A DNA stretch of 64,000 bases from positions 1,054,001-1,118,000 of the forward strand of contig NZ_CP053828.1 in assembly GCF_013372165.1 (NCBI RefSeq), read 5' to 3'. A program made the position numbers and the translations under genes. The notes below the pieces were generated by a model. The model worked only from the letters and a program-made list of their open reading frames with translations. It did no database searches and was not told the origin of the DNA. This DNA is from Campylobacter hyointestinalis subsp. lawsonii. Its GTDB lineage: Bacteria > Campylobacterota > Campylobacteria > Campylobacterales > Campylobacteraceae. This document shows positions 42,004 through 52,176 of this stretch, in pieces. Position 1 is the stretch's first letter; each line of letters starts with the position of its first letter.

Positions 42004-42333
42004 TTAAAAGTCAAACTCGCCGCCACGACCCTCATTCATCTTTTCATAAGTGGCATTGACATAATTTTTTCTATTTTGACACTCAAAAAATAGCTCACAA
42101 CTCATACAACTATTTAAAGAATTGCTTTCTTGACATTGTTTAAGTTTTGAAATAGCTATCTCAAATTGTAGCTTTACAAACTCTTTTATCTTATCACAAT
42201 AAAATACTTTAGGGCAGTTTGAGCAACTTTTTACCGCATCTTTAACATTTTCGTTTCGACACTCTTGCAAATCTTGTTTTTTACTCTCATAAAAATCTTC
42301 ATCGATATTTTTAAATTCTTTTAATTCAACCAT
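42004..42333 (-). CDS. Small conserved protein with two Cys clusters
   Basis: The protein (109 aa) contains two similar CxxC...C groups, [10 protein letters not shown] and [10 protein letters not shown], about 40 residues apart, each preceded by a charged helix with one more Cys. This looks like two repeats of a metal- or Fe-S-binding knuckle. The C-terminus is Gly/Asp-rich. It overlaps fbp by 8 bases and precedes metG; the same position is kept in C. jejuni (Cj0839c region). No function is known to me. Confidence 0.65.
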   Translation of the reverse strand: MVELKEFKNIDEDFYESKKQDLQECRNENVKDAVKSCSNCPKVFYCDKIKEFVKLQFEIAISKLKQCQESNSLNSCMSCELFFECQNRKNYVNATYEKMNEGRGGEFDF

Positions 42334-43168
42334 TATAAAACTCTAAAAGTCTGTTTATCTCATATTTTGAACCAAAAAAACAAGGCGTTGTTTGGTGGAT
42401 TTTTTCTAAGTTTATATCAAAAAGTGAGCTATTTTTTCCATTTGTAGTAGCACCGCCTGCCCTTTCGTATATGAAAGCAAAAGGCAAGACTTCAAAAGTA
42501 ACTCTAAGCTTTCCATTTGGTGCGTCAGTCGTAGCCGGATAGCTAAAAAGTCCGCCACCTTTAAGCAAAATTTGATGCAGATCACTAACCATAGCACCAC
42601 TATATCTAAGGCGATATCCCTCATCAAATAGAGCTTTGATGAAGTTTCTATGAGCCACGCTCCAGCCTTTTTGGGTGCCACCTGTTGCGTTTAGTTTGCC
42701 TTTTTCTTTTAGGCTTAGATCTTTTATAAATTTAAAACTTCCATCTCTATCCAAACGATAAAGTTTTGGCGTGTCTTCACACACTACCATCTCAAGTCTA
42801 GGCCCATAAATACAATAGATTGCCGCTACTAAATTTGATGGTTTTAGCTCATTTTTATATACACCAAAAATACTTCCAACGGCGAAATTTACATCAACTA
42901 AGCTACTTCCATCAAGCGGATCATAAGCGATGATAAACTCGCCATCTTTATGGATGTTAAGCGCATCTTCTTTCTCTTCGCTTACTAGTGATCTTACGCT
43001 AGAAACTCCCATAAATTCTTGCGTGATTATGTTGTCGCTTTTGACATCAAGTTTTAACTGAGTGTCGCCTGTAGAGTTTGCGTGATCTGTGTAGCCAAGG
43101 TCGGAATATTTTAGCTCTTGGCTTATTTTAACTGCTATTTTTTCTATCGTTTTTATGATCTCTTGCAT
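42326..43168 (-). CDS. fbp: Fructose-1,6-bisphosphatase class 1
   Basis: The protein (280 aa) hydrolyses fructose 1,6-bisphosphate in gluconeogenesis; Campylobacter rely on that route because they usually do not use glucose. It shows [11 protein letters not shown] and the metal-binding [24 protein letters not shown] near residue 80, and [24 protein letters not shown] near 205. I prefer the ATG preceded by AAAGGGTATAAA; an ATG six codons upstream has no clear ribosome binding site. It begins 1 base after mobB. Confidence 0.95.
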   Translation of the reverse strand: MQEIIKTIEKIAVKISQELKYSDLGYTDHANSTGDTQLKLDVKSDNIITQEFMGVSSVRSLVSEEKEDALNIHKDGEFIIAYDPLDGSSLVDVNFAVGSIFGVYKNELKPSNLVAAIYCIYGPRLEMVVCEDTPKLYRLDRDGSFKFIKDLSLKEKGKLNATGGTQKGWSVAHRNFIKALFDEGYRLRYSGAMVSDLHQILLKGGGLFSYPATTDAPNGKLRVTFEVLPFAFIYERAGGATTNGKNSSLFDINLEKIHQTTPCFFGSKYEINRLLEFYNG

Positions 43169-43169
43169 T

Positions 43170-43736
43170 TTATACCCTTTTTGCATTATTATCTATCCAT
43201 TTTATGATATTTTCTATATCTTCAAGTCCAAATTTAGGTTTATTTTCGTCGCTAAAATAGTCTAAATTTGTAGCGTAAGCATCGCTAAATGGCTTATATC
43301 TCTCATCGATCTCACCCCTAAAAACCGTAATGCGTGGAAGTGGAATAAACTTAAGCCCCTCAACTATGAGATAGTCAAACTCACCAAAATAGCCTACAAG
43401 CTTATTTAAGTCATTCTCACACTCTGTTTTGCTAGGCGAGAATTCCTCTGTTTTATTGTCGTGTGCTTCTGAGCCTACACGCTCACTCCCGCCAAAAAGT
43501 CCGCTTTGCAAAAGCATAGTAGTGCGTTTTGGGCTTACTACTGCGACGTCTGCGCCAAGTGAGCTAAAAAGATAACTATCTTTTCCCTCAAAATCAAATT
43601 TAGCTTTATCGCCTGGGTCGTGCTTTGTGATAGCTACTTTGTAACCTTTGGATATGAGCTTTTTAGCGATTTTAGCGATAAGTGTTGTTTTACCGCTTCC
43701 GCTTTTACCAGAAACTGCCACAGCTAAACGTTTTAT
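43170..43736 (-). CDS. mobB: Molybdopterin-guanine dinucleotide biosynthesis adapter MobB
   Basis: A P-loop GTPase (about 188 aa) with [21 protein letters not shown] at the N-terminus, [33 protein letters not shown], and [19 protein letters not shown] with the Walker B-like region. It helps make the bis-MGD form of the cofactor used by TorA-type enzymes. The beginning is unusual: AAGGA lies 6 bases before ATA-AAA-CGT-TTA-GCT-GTG, so an AUA start (giving [10 protein letters not shown], as in relatives) fits better than the GTG at 43721. Confidence 0.85.
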   Translation of the reverse strand: MKRLAVAVSGKSGSGKTTLIAKIAKKLISKGYKVAITKHDPGDKAKFDFEGKDSYLFSSLGADVAVVSPKRTTMLLQSGLFGGSERVGSEAHDNKTEEFSPSKTECENDLNKLVGYFGEFDYLIVEGLKFIPLPRITVFRGEIDERYKPFSDAYATNLDYFSDENKPKFGLEDIENIIKWIDNNAKRV

Positions 43737-43806
43737 AAGATATCCTTGTTAAATTTTGTGATGTATTTTAGCTAAACATTTCTTAAAATATAAATTTTGG
43801 CTATTA

Positions 43807-44247
43807 TCAAATTTGATTTATACTATTTAAAACTTCTATTACGTTTTTTGCATCATTTTGCGGATTTTCTACAAAATCAAAACGTTTTATAAGGCTACAA
43901 TTTTTAAATATCAAAGTTTGACGGTGGTAAAATTTTTTACCATTCAGAGTTTGAAATGTTTTTAAATTTAGCTCACTTTCAATCTTAAAATTTGGATCGC
44001 TTATTAGCTTAAAATCAAGTCCTAGCGAATTTTTAAATTCATCTATTTCACTCTGGCTTTGTGAGCTAATGGCGATAAGTTCAAAGCCGATATTTTTTAT
44101 CAAATTTAAATTTTGCTGATAAGCTTTACACTGATTTGAACATCCTGTAAGCCCAGCTAAATTTTTTAGCTCATCAGGTAAAAACTCTCCATTTTTTCCC
44201 ATTTTTGGATATGTAAAAACTACACAATTTTTTGGCAAATTTATCAA
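43807..44247 (-). CDS. Redoxin/AhpC-TSA-like thiol protein
   Basis: The protein (146 aa) has a thioredoxin-like fold with the pattern FTYPKMGKNGEFLPDELKNLAGLTGCSNQCKAYQQN: the peroxidatic-type Cys is followed by a second Cys four residues on (CSNQC), as in BCP-like peroxiredoxins. ELIAISSQSQSEIDEFKNSLGLDFKLISDPN follows as in that family. It uses a TTG start preceded by AGGAG. It probably reduces peroxides or thiols in the cytosol. It lies downstream of a 22-codon frame. Confidence 0.75.
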   Translation of the reverse strand: MINLPKNCVVFTYPKMGKNGEFLPDELKNLAGLTGCSNQCKAYQQNLNLIKNIGFELIAISSQSQSEIDEFKNSLGLDFKLISDPNFKIESELNLKTFQTLNGKKFYHRQTLIFKNCSLIKRFDFVENPQNDAKNVIEVLNSINQI

Positions 44248-44312
44248 TCTAGTCTCCTATTTCTATAGCCCATATAATGCTCTTTTGTTGTTAATTCAAA
44301 AAAATTTTCCAC
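44244..44312 (-). CDS. Possible 22-residue small protein between mod and the redoxin gene
   Basis: GTG preceded by GGAGATATT opens a frame reading VENFFELTTKEHYMGYRNRR-Leu-Asp. Its TGA overlaps the TTG start of the redoxin gene (TTGA), so it may couple translation. It also covers the space left after mod. No relative is known to me; it could be chance. Confidence 0.3.
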   Translation of the reverse strand: MENFFELTTKEHYMGYRNRRLD

Positions 44313-44325
44313 AATATCTCCTTTT

Positions 44326-46185
44326 TTAATACACTACATTTAATCTATCTTTTAAAACGCTTTGTAAATTTAAAAAATCATCTAATTTGATATCGTTATA
44401 TCCACTTATATAAACAGGCTTATCTGTGGTTGCTTCTAAGCTTTCTAACACATTTTTATCGTAGCTTACAATATAGTAGCTATCATCAAATTTATAAAGT
44501 TTATCTTTGCAAATTTCTTCAGACTTTATATCAATCGTTTTTCCACTTTGAAGAGCTAAATTTAAGGCTTTATCCAAAGGGGTTAAATCTTCGTTTAGAT
44601 AAAAATCTAGAGTGCCATCGCTTTTTTGTATAAGAGCATCTTTATCGGTTAAATCATAGACGCAAAATCCTGTGTCTAAATTTGGTTTTTCAAGTTTATT
44701 TCCTGCTCTTTTAACTCTCTCAATCGTAATATCGCTAATTACAGGCTCCTTGCTTCCTAGCTCATTTTTACAAAAGTCAAAGGCGGTTTTGCTCTTTTTC
44801 TCATCGATCTTTTCATCAAGCTGAACTAGGATAAATTTGCGATTTCCATTATCTTGTGCGTTTTGTGCCATTACGGCGTGAGCGGTTGTGCCGCTTCCTG
44901 CAAAGAAATCAAGGATGATGTCGTGATTATCATTTGTGGCGTGATTTATAATTTCTTGTATAAATTCTACGCTTTTTGGATAAGAAAAGGCTTCAACCAT
45001 ATTTAACTCTTTTAAGCCTTTTGTGGCACTTTGATTCATAAATTTATTATCTACAAATTTCAAACTATCAAAAGTTGTTAAATCGGTCTTTAAATCTTTT
45101 AAATAGCGTTTATAGATAAATCCACGTTCATCATCTTTATGCTCTTTTTTAAAGCAAATTCGCCCTTCATCAATGTGCTTTTGTATTGTATTTTGAGAAA
45201 ATCGCCAAAACATTCCTTCTGGCGGATAATCCACTTTGCCTGTGTATGGATTTGTAACTCCAAAATATCCATTTTGCGGTGTTCCGCTTTTTGCTGATGG
45301 GTCGCTACTTACCCACGCACCATTTGGGTCGTTATCAGGATTTTTGTATTTTGATAAATCTTTTTGTCCGCCTAGTAAATTTACATTTTCTTTATTTTTA
45401 GCATAACAATATAAAAATTCATGTTGATAGTTTATGCCAGTTTTAGCATCGTTTGTGGTGCTTTTTGTTTTTCGTATAAAATCAGCTACAAAATTCTCTT
45501 CCCCAAAAATCTCATCACAAAGTAGCTTTAAATTCGCTTGTTCGTTATCATCAATGCTGATAAATATCACCCCATCATCTTTTAGCAAGTCTCTTGCTAA
45601 TTTAAGGCGTGGCAACATAAAGCTAAGCCAACCGCTATGGCTTTTGGTGCTTGTTATGCTAGTGAAAAAATCCATAGCTTCACTTGGCACCTCTGTTTTA
45701 TTGCCAAATTCATCTACTTCTATTTTGATAAGTCCTATTTCTATACAAATTTGCTTATAATCTTTTCTAAAATCATCAGGATAGATAAAATCATCATTTT
45801 TGGTATTATAAGGTGGGTCTATGTAGATCATTTTTATCTTTTCATAATATGCTGATTTAAGTAGTTTTAGTGCGTCAAGATTATCGCCTTTTATTATTAT
45901 ATTTTGGGTTGAGTTTGTGTTTTTGCTTTTGGTTTTATTAAATTTAAGTTCTTTATCGCAAGGCGTGGTATAAAGGGCATTTGCTAGACCTTTGCCTGTC
46001 CAGTTTAGCTCATAGCCTTTGATATTTTCTTTTACTTTGATATCTAAAAGCATCTTTATAGTGTCAAAATTTACCGCTCCATCGCTATTTATAGTTTGAG
46101 GAAATTTGCTTTTTAAGAGTTCATAAAACTCATTTTTTACAGGCTCTTTTATCTTTGCTTCTTTGATTAGGTTTTTATCTATCAT
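44326..46185 (-). CDS. mod: Type III restriction-modification DNA methyltransferase (Mod)
   Basis: The protein (619 aa) is an N6-adenine methyltransferase. Motif IV DPPYNT lies at residues 123-128, and motif I FFAGSGTTAHAV follows much later, near 430. This order defines the beta class used by type III systems. The target recognition domain lies between them (about 230-390). It overlaps the end of res by 11 bases. No simple repeat is seen near its start, so phase variation by slippage is unlikely. Confidence 0.93.
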   Translation of the reverse strand: MIDKNLIKEAKIKEPVKNEFYELLKSKFPQTINSDGAVNFDTIKMLLDIKVKENIKGYELNWTGKGLANALYTTPCDKELKFNKTKSKNTNSTQNIIIKGDNLDALKLLKSAYYEKIKMIYIDPPYNTKNDDFIYPDDFRKDYKQICIEIGLIKIEVDEFGNKTEVPSEAMDFFTSITSTKSHSGWLSFMLPRLKLARDLLKDDGVIFISIDDNEQANLKLLCDEIFGEENFVADFIRKTKSTTNDAKTGINYQHEFLYCYAKNKENVNLLGGQKDLSKYKNPDNDPNGAWVSSDPSAKSGTPQNGYFGVTNPYTGKVDYPPEGMFWRFSQNTIQKHIDEGRICFKKEHKDDERGFIYKRYLKDLKTDLTTFDSLKFVDNKFMNQSATKGLKELNMVEAFSYPKSVEFIQEIINHATNDNHDIILDFFAGSGTTAHAVMAQNAQDNGNRKFILVQLDEKIDEKKSKTAFDFCKNELGSKEPVISDITIERVKRAGNKLEKPNLDTGFCVYDLTDKDALIQKSDGTLDFYLNEDLTPLDKALNLALQSGKTIDIKSEEICKDKLYKFDDSYYIVSYDKNVLESLEATTDKPVYISGYNDIKLDDFLNLQSVLKDRLNVVY

Positions 46186-49063
46186 TTTGTAGTACCTCTT
46201 GTAAAATTTCTATTAATTTTTGTTTGTTTATGCGTGTTTGAAAACTAACTTTAATATCGTTTAAATCACGCTCTAAACTTTCAAAAAATTTCTTAGCGTA
46301 ATCTATCTTTTTTACTTCATCTGGTGGAATTTGTTCTTTTGTATCATAGCCTTTTGTCTCACAAATAAAAAATATCTTTTTGCCATTTTTGTCTTTTAAC
46401 AAATAGGCAAAATCAGGCTCATAATCTTTAAAAGGTGTAGGAATGCTAAATTTAGGAAGTTTAGCAAAAACTCTAATTTCAGAGTTTCCCACTTTTTTGA
46501 TATCTTCAAAGATAACTTCTTCTTCTAATTTTGAGTCCCACACGGCTGTTTCATACAAATACGCACCGCTTGGGACTTTGTCTTTTGTAATGTATCTGCC
46601 TAGTTTGTGTGCTTCTATGCTACTTTTAGGCTTACCAAAGCTGTCATATAAGGCATCTTCTATGCTTAAATTTGAAAACTGGTTTTGGCAAAATTCATAA
46701 GAGACTGAAGATATAAGGCTAGTGTGCAGGCTATCTTTTATGATATTGTTTAATAGCTCAAATGCTTTTTTGGGATTGTTTTTAATGATATTTTTGTCTA
46801 GTTTATTATAAATTTCTACGCAAAAATTTATCGGTAATTTTTGCGCAGTACAAAAATCTTTTAAAAGCTCTAATATTTTTATATTTTTATGAGTTATTTT
46901 ATCTATTATTTGAGTGTTTTCGGTGATGATTTTATTTTTTTGCGTGTCATATTTTTTAGTCTCTAAGTAGATGAAATTTGGCTCTATTTTTTGATTGTTA
47001 AATTTAGTTACTACGGCGTTTATAAGCTCATCGTTTTTTATATTTTTATAGACGATTTTGGATTTTTTATTTATAGTTTGCCAAAGCTCTTTAAACTCTT
47101 TTGCTAAATTTGTTTTTATTTTTATCATTTTTTGGTTTAAATTTTTGTTTATGATTTGACTTGTTTTGTTTGGCGAGTCTTTGAAAACTTCTAAGATAGA
47201 ATCAAATTTATCTTTTAAAAGCTCTTTTAAGCTTTGATTTTCTTTCATATATTCATAAATCGGTGAAATGATATTGTAGCTGTCGTTTTCTTCATCAAAT
47301 TCTAAAATATTATTATCTTCTAAATGGATAAAAAATCTCATTATTTGATTTGAATTTAACTCAAATACATTAAGAATATTTTTATACAAAACGCTACCAT
47401 TAAAGCTAAAACTAGAATTTATTATCTCATTTTGTAAGCCTTCTATATAGCTTCGCTCACTTCCGCTTACTACCATATCAAGTGAGTTAATATCGTAAAA
47501 CAAGCTATCATTGTAATTCATAAAGTTGTGCGTAACTCTCTTGCCACTTGTATTTACACAAAGTCTTAGCCCACGCCCGACTTGTTGGTGGCGACTGATA
47601 TCGCTTGAGCTACTTGCAAGTTTTGTGAGTGTAAAAATATTTGGATTGTCCCAGCCTTCTTGCAGTGCCCAAACGCTAAATATAAAACGCAAAGGCGTAT
47701 CAAAGCTAATGAGCTTTTCTTTTTCTTCTAAGATAAGTCTTATATCTCTTGCTTCTTGGCTCTCTTTGTCTGTGTTTTTTTCGCCTTTACTTGGCTTAGC
47801 ATCACCGCTAAAATAGCCTTGATGAACGCATAAATTGCCCTCATCATCAAAATCACGCATAAGATAAGCTCTATACTCATCGCTTATATTTTGCTTTAAA
47901 ATCTCTTCTCTTTTTGCTTTATAAAGCTCTTCAAATTTGGTTTTGATAAAAGGTTTTTCGCCTCTAAAATCATCTATGTTTGGGATAAAAAATAGGCTTA
48001 AAGCTTTGATATTTTTAGTAAATAAAAGCTCTTCTTTTTCAAAATGTAAATCTATAGATACTTTTAGCAAATTTGCTATCTCATCTTGGTTTAATCTATA
48101 AGATGATTTGGTTTCTATTACATTGCCATCGCTTAAATGAGCTCTGTTTTTGGTAACTTTTTGGAGAGTTATGCCACGAAATTTAGAATCAATTAATCCC
48201 AAATCATTGCCGTAATGTAAAGTAATTTTTTTGTCTATTCCTGAAACAAAATAAGAAAATATAGCTTTTTTAGCTTTGGTGTTTGCTTCTAATAAAACAA
48301 GATCATCATCTATGCTAGTTATTTGACTTACTTTTATCTGTTTTACAAGATAGTTTTTAAACGCTGATACGCTATCAAGGATATAAGCCACGTTTGATAG
48401 CTTAAATCCATCTTCGCTTGGAAAGGTTGCACCAAATCTAAAATAAAGCGTATTTAATCTAGAAAAATTCGCATTAAATTTATCGCCCTTTAAAAGATGA
48501 GGCTCATCGATAATAGAAATAGGCTTTAAATTTATAATATTTTCAAATATACTTCCATCATTAAATAAATTTTCGCTTCTACGATTTAAAATATTATCCT
48601 TTTTATCTATAGCACTATTTGTAAGGATCAAAACTGAAAGCTCATCTTCGTTTTTTATATAGTGATTTACGATAGAAGATATACTTTTTGTATCGCTGTA
48701 AATGTAGGTTTTAAGATGTTTTTTATAGATATTATAAAAGTAATCTTGAGTAAGCTTGATATTTTGTTTTACTGATTCTAAGATCGCCTTTCTAGGGACG
48801 AAAATAATAAATTTATTTTGTTTATAGGTTTTATTTAATTCAAATATCAAATTTAAATATGTAAATGTCTTACCAGTACCAGTCTCCATAAGGATATCTA
48901 AATTTAGTTTATCACTAGTAGTTTTATAAGGTAATGGATAATTTTTATAAAATTTTTTTAGACACTCTTTAAGGTTATCTTGTTCTTTAAAATTAAAATC
49001 TTGAAGAATGCCTATAATATTATTTATACACTCTTGCTGAAAATCTTGTCGCTCAAAAATCAT
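46175..49063 (-). CDS. res: Type III restriction enzyme (Res) helicase-endonuclease
   Basis: The protein (962 aa) has the SF2 helicase Walker A LMETGTGKTFTYL at residue ~62, DEPH near 187, later motifs such as SVWALQEGWDNPNIF and HQQVGRGLRL, and a C-terminal endonuclease with PD-(D/E)xK-type YEPDFAYLL...FFICETKG near residue 900. It acts with Mod to cut unmodified DNA. The gene precedes mod; the common order is mod first. The frame is intact, so restriction is probably active. Confidence 0.93.
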   Translation of the reverse strand: MIFERQDFQQECINNIIGILQDFNFKEQDNLKECLKKFYKNYPLPYKTTSDKLNLDILMETGTGKTFTYLNLIFELNKTYKQNKFIIFVPRKAILESVKQNIKLTQDYFYNIYKKHLKTYIYSDTKSISSIVNHYIKNEDELSVLILTNSAIDKKDNILNRRSENLFNDGSIFENIINLKPISIIDEPHLLKGDKFNANFSRLNTLYFRFGATFPSEDGFKLSNVAYILDSVSAFKNYLVKQIKVSQITSIDDDLVLLEANTKAKKAIFSYFVSGIDKKITLHYGNDLGLIDSKFRGITLQKVTKNRAHLSDGNVIETKSSYRLNQDEIANLLKVSIDLHFEKEELLFTKNIKALSLFFIPNIDDFRGEKPFIKTKFEELYKAKREEILKQNISDEYRAYLMRDFDDEGNLCVHQGYFSGDAKPSKGEKNTDKESQEARDIRLILEEKEKLISFDTPLRFIFSVWALQEGWDNPNIFTLTKLASSSSDISRHQQVGRGLRLCVNTSGKRVTHNFMNYNDSLFYDINSLDMVVSGSERSYIEGLQNEIINSSFSFNGSVLYKNILNVFELNSNQIMRFFIHLEDNNILEFDEENDSYNIISPIYEYMKENQSLKELLKDKFDSILEVFKDSPNKTSQIINKNLNQKMIKIKTNLAKEFKELWQTINKKSKIVYKNIKNDELINAVVTKFNNQKIEPNFIYLETKKYDTQKNKIITENTQIIDKITHKNIKILELLKDFCTAQKLPINFCVEIYNKLDKNIIKNNPKKAFELLNNIIKDSLHTSLISSVSYEFCQNQFSNLSIEDALYDSFGKPKSSIEAHKLGRYITKDKVPSGAYLYETAVWDSKLEEEVIFEDIKKVGNSEIRVFAKLPKFSIPTPFKDYEPDFAYLLKDKNGKKIFFICETKGYDTKEQIPPDEVKKIDYAKKFFESLERDLNDIKVSFQTRINKQKLIEILQEVLQNDR

Positions 49064-49412
49064 CTTAAAACCTTAAAAATATAATAAAATACAAGCTTAT
49101 TATTTTATAATATTTTTCTTGTGTTTTAATTGAAAATAGATATTTATTTGACTATGAATTTGCTAAAATAGCTAAATTTAGAACTATTTTAATAATGCGA
49201 AATTTTGGTATTTTGCTTTAATTATACTGACAAACAAAATTTATTTTAGAAAAATATTCAAAACATTTTTAAATTTAAGTAAAAAATTTATCATTTTTAT
49301 AAATTTGACCTTAATTTATAGTAAATTTAAATACCGAATTTAGCAAACCAAAGATATAATAAACAAAGTTTTCATCTGTTATTTAAATAACAATAATTTT
49401 TTGGCGGAGTTT
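49064..49412. other. Gap between the divergent res and murJ promoters
   Basis: AT-rich DNA without a gene. A plus-strand TATAAT (49355-49360) is a likely -10 box for murJ-cysS-msbA. On the minus strand, TTTTAAGGTTTTAAG lies just before res, but I see no clear -10 box. Confidence 0.4.
49355..49360 (+). promoter_or_regulatory. Putative -10 box of murJ-cysS-msbA
   Basis: AAGATATAATAAAC lies 52 bases before the murJ ATG. The ribosome binding site GGCGGAG follows. Confidence 0.45.
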
Positions 49413-50810
49413 ATGTTAAAACACTTTTTTACAAATAGTTTTGGGATCTTGGTTTCTCGTGTTTTAGGGCTTGTTCGCGACTTGCTGACTGCTTTTGCTC
49501 TTGGGGCAAGCGTGTGGAGCGATATATTTTTTGTGGCGTTTAAACTACCAAATTTATTTAGACGACTTTTTGGAGAGGGAGCTTTTACTCAAAGCTTTTT
49601 ACCAAATTTCGTAAAAATTAGCCATAAAGGGCTTTTTCTAGCTGAAGTGCTTTTAAAATTTATCTCTTTTATGCTTATTTTAAGTCTTGGCGTGATGATT
49701 TTCGCACCATTTGTTACAAAACTTTTAGCTTTTGGATTTGATGATAAAACTATAGAACTAGCCGTTCCATTGGTGCGAATAAACTTTTGGTATCTCATCT
49801 GTATATTTAGCGTAACTACTTTCGCTTCTGTTTTGCAGTACAAAAATCATTTTAGCACGACTGCTTTTAGTACTGCTCTACTAAATTTAGCGATGATAGT
49901 GGCGCTACTTCTAGCCTATAGGCTACCACCAAATATCGCCGTTTATTACCTTAGCTGGGGCGTTGTAGCTGGTGGAATACTTCAAGTTTTAGCTCACTTA
50001 ATCGCTCTTAAAAGACTAAATTTGATGAAGCTTTTAACGCTTGGCTTGTATAAATTTATCAAAGGAAAAAGAGCTTCTAGCAAAGGATTTTGGATAAATT
50101 TTTCTCAAGGCGTTGTAGGAAGTAGCGCAAACCAACTAAGTGATTTTATCTCTACATTTATAGCTAGTTTTTTAGTAGCTGGAAGTATCAGCTATCTTTA
50201 CTATGCAAACCGAATTTTTCAGCTACCACTCGCACTTTTTGCTATCGCTTTAAGCACTGCAATATTTCCAAAAATTTCAAAACAGATCAAAGCACAAAAT
50301 ATACAAAACGCGAAATTTTTACTGGACAAAAGCTTTCACGTCCTATTTTTCCTACTACTTTTCTCTACTATAGGCGGTGTAATTTTAGCAAATGAGATTA
50401 TATGGCTGATATTTGAGCGTGGCGAGTTTGATAAGCAAAATACTCTTGAAGCGGCAAAAGTTTTACAGATGTATATGCTAGGACTGCTTCCATATGGGCT
50501 TTACAAACTATTTTCGCTTTGGCTTTATGCAAATATGAAACAACGCATAGCAGCAAAAATTTCAGTATATTCGCTAGTTATAAATACAATCTTAAGCCTT
50601 ATTTTATTTAAGCCTTTTGGAGCTGTGGGACTAGCTCTTGCTGGATCGATATCAGGGGCGTATCTATTTGGCTATGCTATTTTTATTTTTGGTTTTAGAG
50701 AGTTTTTAGATATAATCCTAAGCAAAAAAACGGCAATAACTATTTTAAGCGGGGTTATTTTTGCTGGTTTAATCACCTTTATTAAGGAAATTATTTATGC
50801 AAATTTATGA
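49413..50810 (+). CDS. murJ: Lipid II flippase MurJ
   Basis: The protein (465 aa) has about 14 membrane helices and the MurJ/MviN segments [52 protein letters not shown] and [17 protein letters not shown]. It moves lipid II across the inner membrane for wall synthesis. I take the ATG after GGCGGAGTTT; a TTG four codons earlier overlaps that site. It overlaps cysS by 14 bases. Confidence 0.95.
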   Translation: MLKHFFTNSFGILVSRVLGLVRDLLTAFALGASVWSDIFFVAFKLPNLFRRLFGEGAFTQSFLPNFVKISHKGLFLAEVLLKFISFMLILSLGVMIFAPFVTKLLAFGFDDKTIELAVPLVRINFWYLICIFSVTTFASVLQYKNHFSTTAFSTALLNLAMIVALLLAYRLPPNIAVYYLSWGVVAGGILQVLAHLIALKRLNLMKLLTLGLYKFIKGKRASSKGFWINFSQGVVGSSANQLSDFISTFIASFLVAGSISYLYYANRIFQLPLALFAIALSTAIFPKISKQIKAQNIQNAKFLLDKSFHVLFFLLLFSTIGGVILANEIIWLIFERGEFDKQNTLEAAKVLQMYMLGLLPYGLYKLFSLWLYANMKQRIAAKISVYSLVINTILSLILFKPFGAVGLALAGSISGAYLFGYAIFIFGFREFLDIILSKKTAITILSGVIFAGLITFIKEIIYANL

Positions 50811-52176
50811 TAGCGTTTTAAAACAAAAAGTTGAATTTAAACCTATAAGAGAAAATGAAGCAAATATCTACGTATGCGGACCTACTGTGTATGATGATGC
50901 TCACTTAGGTCACGCAAAAAGCAGCATAAGCTTTGATCTACTTCGCCGCACTTTAAAAGCTCTTGGATATAAGGTAAAATTTGTAAAAAACTTCACCGAC
51001 ATAGACGATAAAATTCTTAAAAAAATGAGTGAATCTGGTAAGAGCCTAGAAGATATAACAAGCCACTATATAAACAGATATAAAGCCGATATGTCTGCTT
51101 TAAACGTTTTAGAACCTAGCATTACTCCAAAAGCGACTACTAGCTTAGATGATATCATACTTTATATAAGCGAACTCGTAAAAAATGGATCTGCGTATAG
51201 ACTTGATGATGGAATTTACTTTGATACTAGTAAAGATGAAAATTATCTAAGCCTAAGTGGTAGAAAAGATGAGAATTTAGTAGCTAGAGTAGAAAGTAGT
51301 GATGAAAAAAGAGATCCTAAAGATTTTGTTCTTTGGAAATTTGATGAAAAATGGTATGAAAGCCCTTTTGGAAAAGGACGACCTGGTTGGCACAGCGAAT
51401 GTGTAGCAATGATACAAAAACATTTTGTAGGAAACGACGAATTTGAGATAGATATCCACGCAGGAGGCGCAGATCTGCTTTTTCCACATCACGAAAATGA
51501 AGCCGCACAGTGTAGATGTGCAAAACATAAAAATCTTGCAAAATACTGGATGCATAATGGTTTTGTGCAAGTAGATAATGAAAAGATGAGTAAAAGCCTA
51601 GGAAACTCATTTTTTATAAAAGACGCTCTTGAGCTAGTTCCTGGTGAAGCTCTTAGATTTTATCTTATGAGCAGTCATTATAGAGCAAATTTTAACTACA
51701 ATATAGAAGATCTAAAATCAAGCAAAAAACGTCTTGATAAAATTTACCGCCTAAAAAAGAGACTTGGCAAAATACCTACTTCAAACGTAGATGATAAGCT
51801 TAAAAACGATCTGCTTAAGTTTATGGGAGATGATCTAAATATCTCAGCAAGTCTTGGTATCATCGACGAGATGATAAACTTAGCAAATCAAACTCTAGAC
51901 AATGAGCCAAAAAACAAAGCTTTTAAGGCAGTTACTGCTGCAAATTTAGAGTTTATAAAAGAGCTTTTAGGAATAGGCTATGCTGATGAGTCCCAGTGGT
52001 TTCAATGGGGAGTAGATGATAAGGAAAAAGAACAAATTTTAAGCTTAATCGAGCAAAGAAACAGAGCTAAAAAAGATAAAAACTTTGCTTTAGCAGATGC
52101 AATCAGAGCTGAACTTTCAAATTTAAACGTATCTATCATGGATACCGCTAATGGCGTTGTGTGGGAGAAAATATGA
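50797..52176 (+). CDS. cysS: Cysteinyl-tRNA synthetase
   Basis: The protein (459 aa) charges tRNA-Cys. It shows the zinc-binding [25 protein letters not shown] (HIGH-type HLGH) near residue 28, [13 protein letters not shown] near 195, [16 protein letters not shown] near 227, and the KMSKS loop near 264. Start and stop overlap both neighbours, which indicates one operon with murJ and msbA. Confidence 0.97.
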   Translation: MQIYDSVLKQKVEFKPIRENEANIYVCGPTVYDDAHLGHAKSSISFDLLRRTLKALGYKVKFVKNFTDIDDKILKKMSESGKSLEDITSHYINRYKADMSALNVLEPSITPKATTSLDDIILYISELVKNGSAYRLDDGIYFDTSKDENYLSLSGRKDENLVARVESSDEKRDPKDFVLWKFDEKWYESPFGKGRPGWHSECVAMIQKHFVGNDEFEIDIHAGGADLLFPHHENEAAQCRCAKHKNLAKYWMHNGFVQVDNEKMSKSLGNSFFIKDALELVPGEALRFYLMSSHYRANFNYNIEDLKSSKKRLDKIYRLKKRLGKIPTSNVDDKLKNDLLKFMGDDLNISASLGIIDEMINLANQTLDNEPKNKAFKAVTAANLEFIKELLGIGYADESQWFQWGVDDKEKEQILSLIEQRNRAKKDKNFALADAIRAELSNLNVSIMDTANGVVWEKI

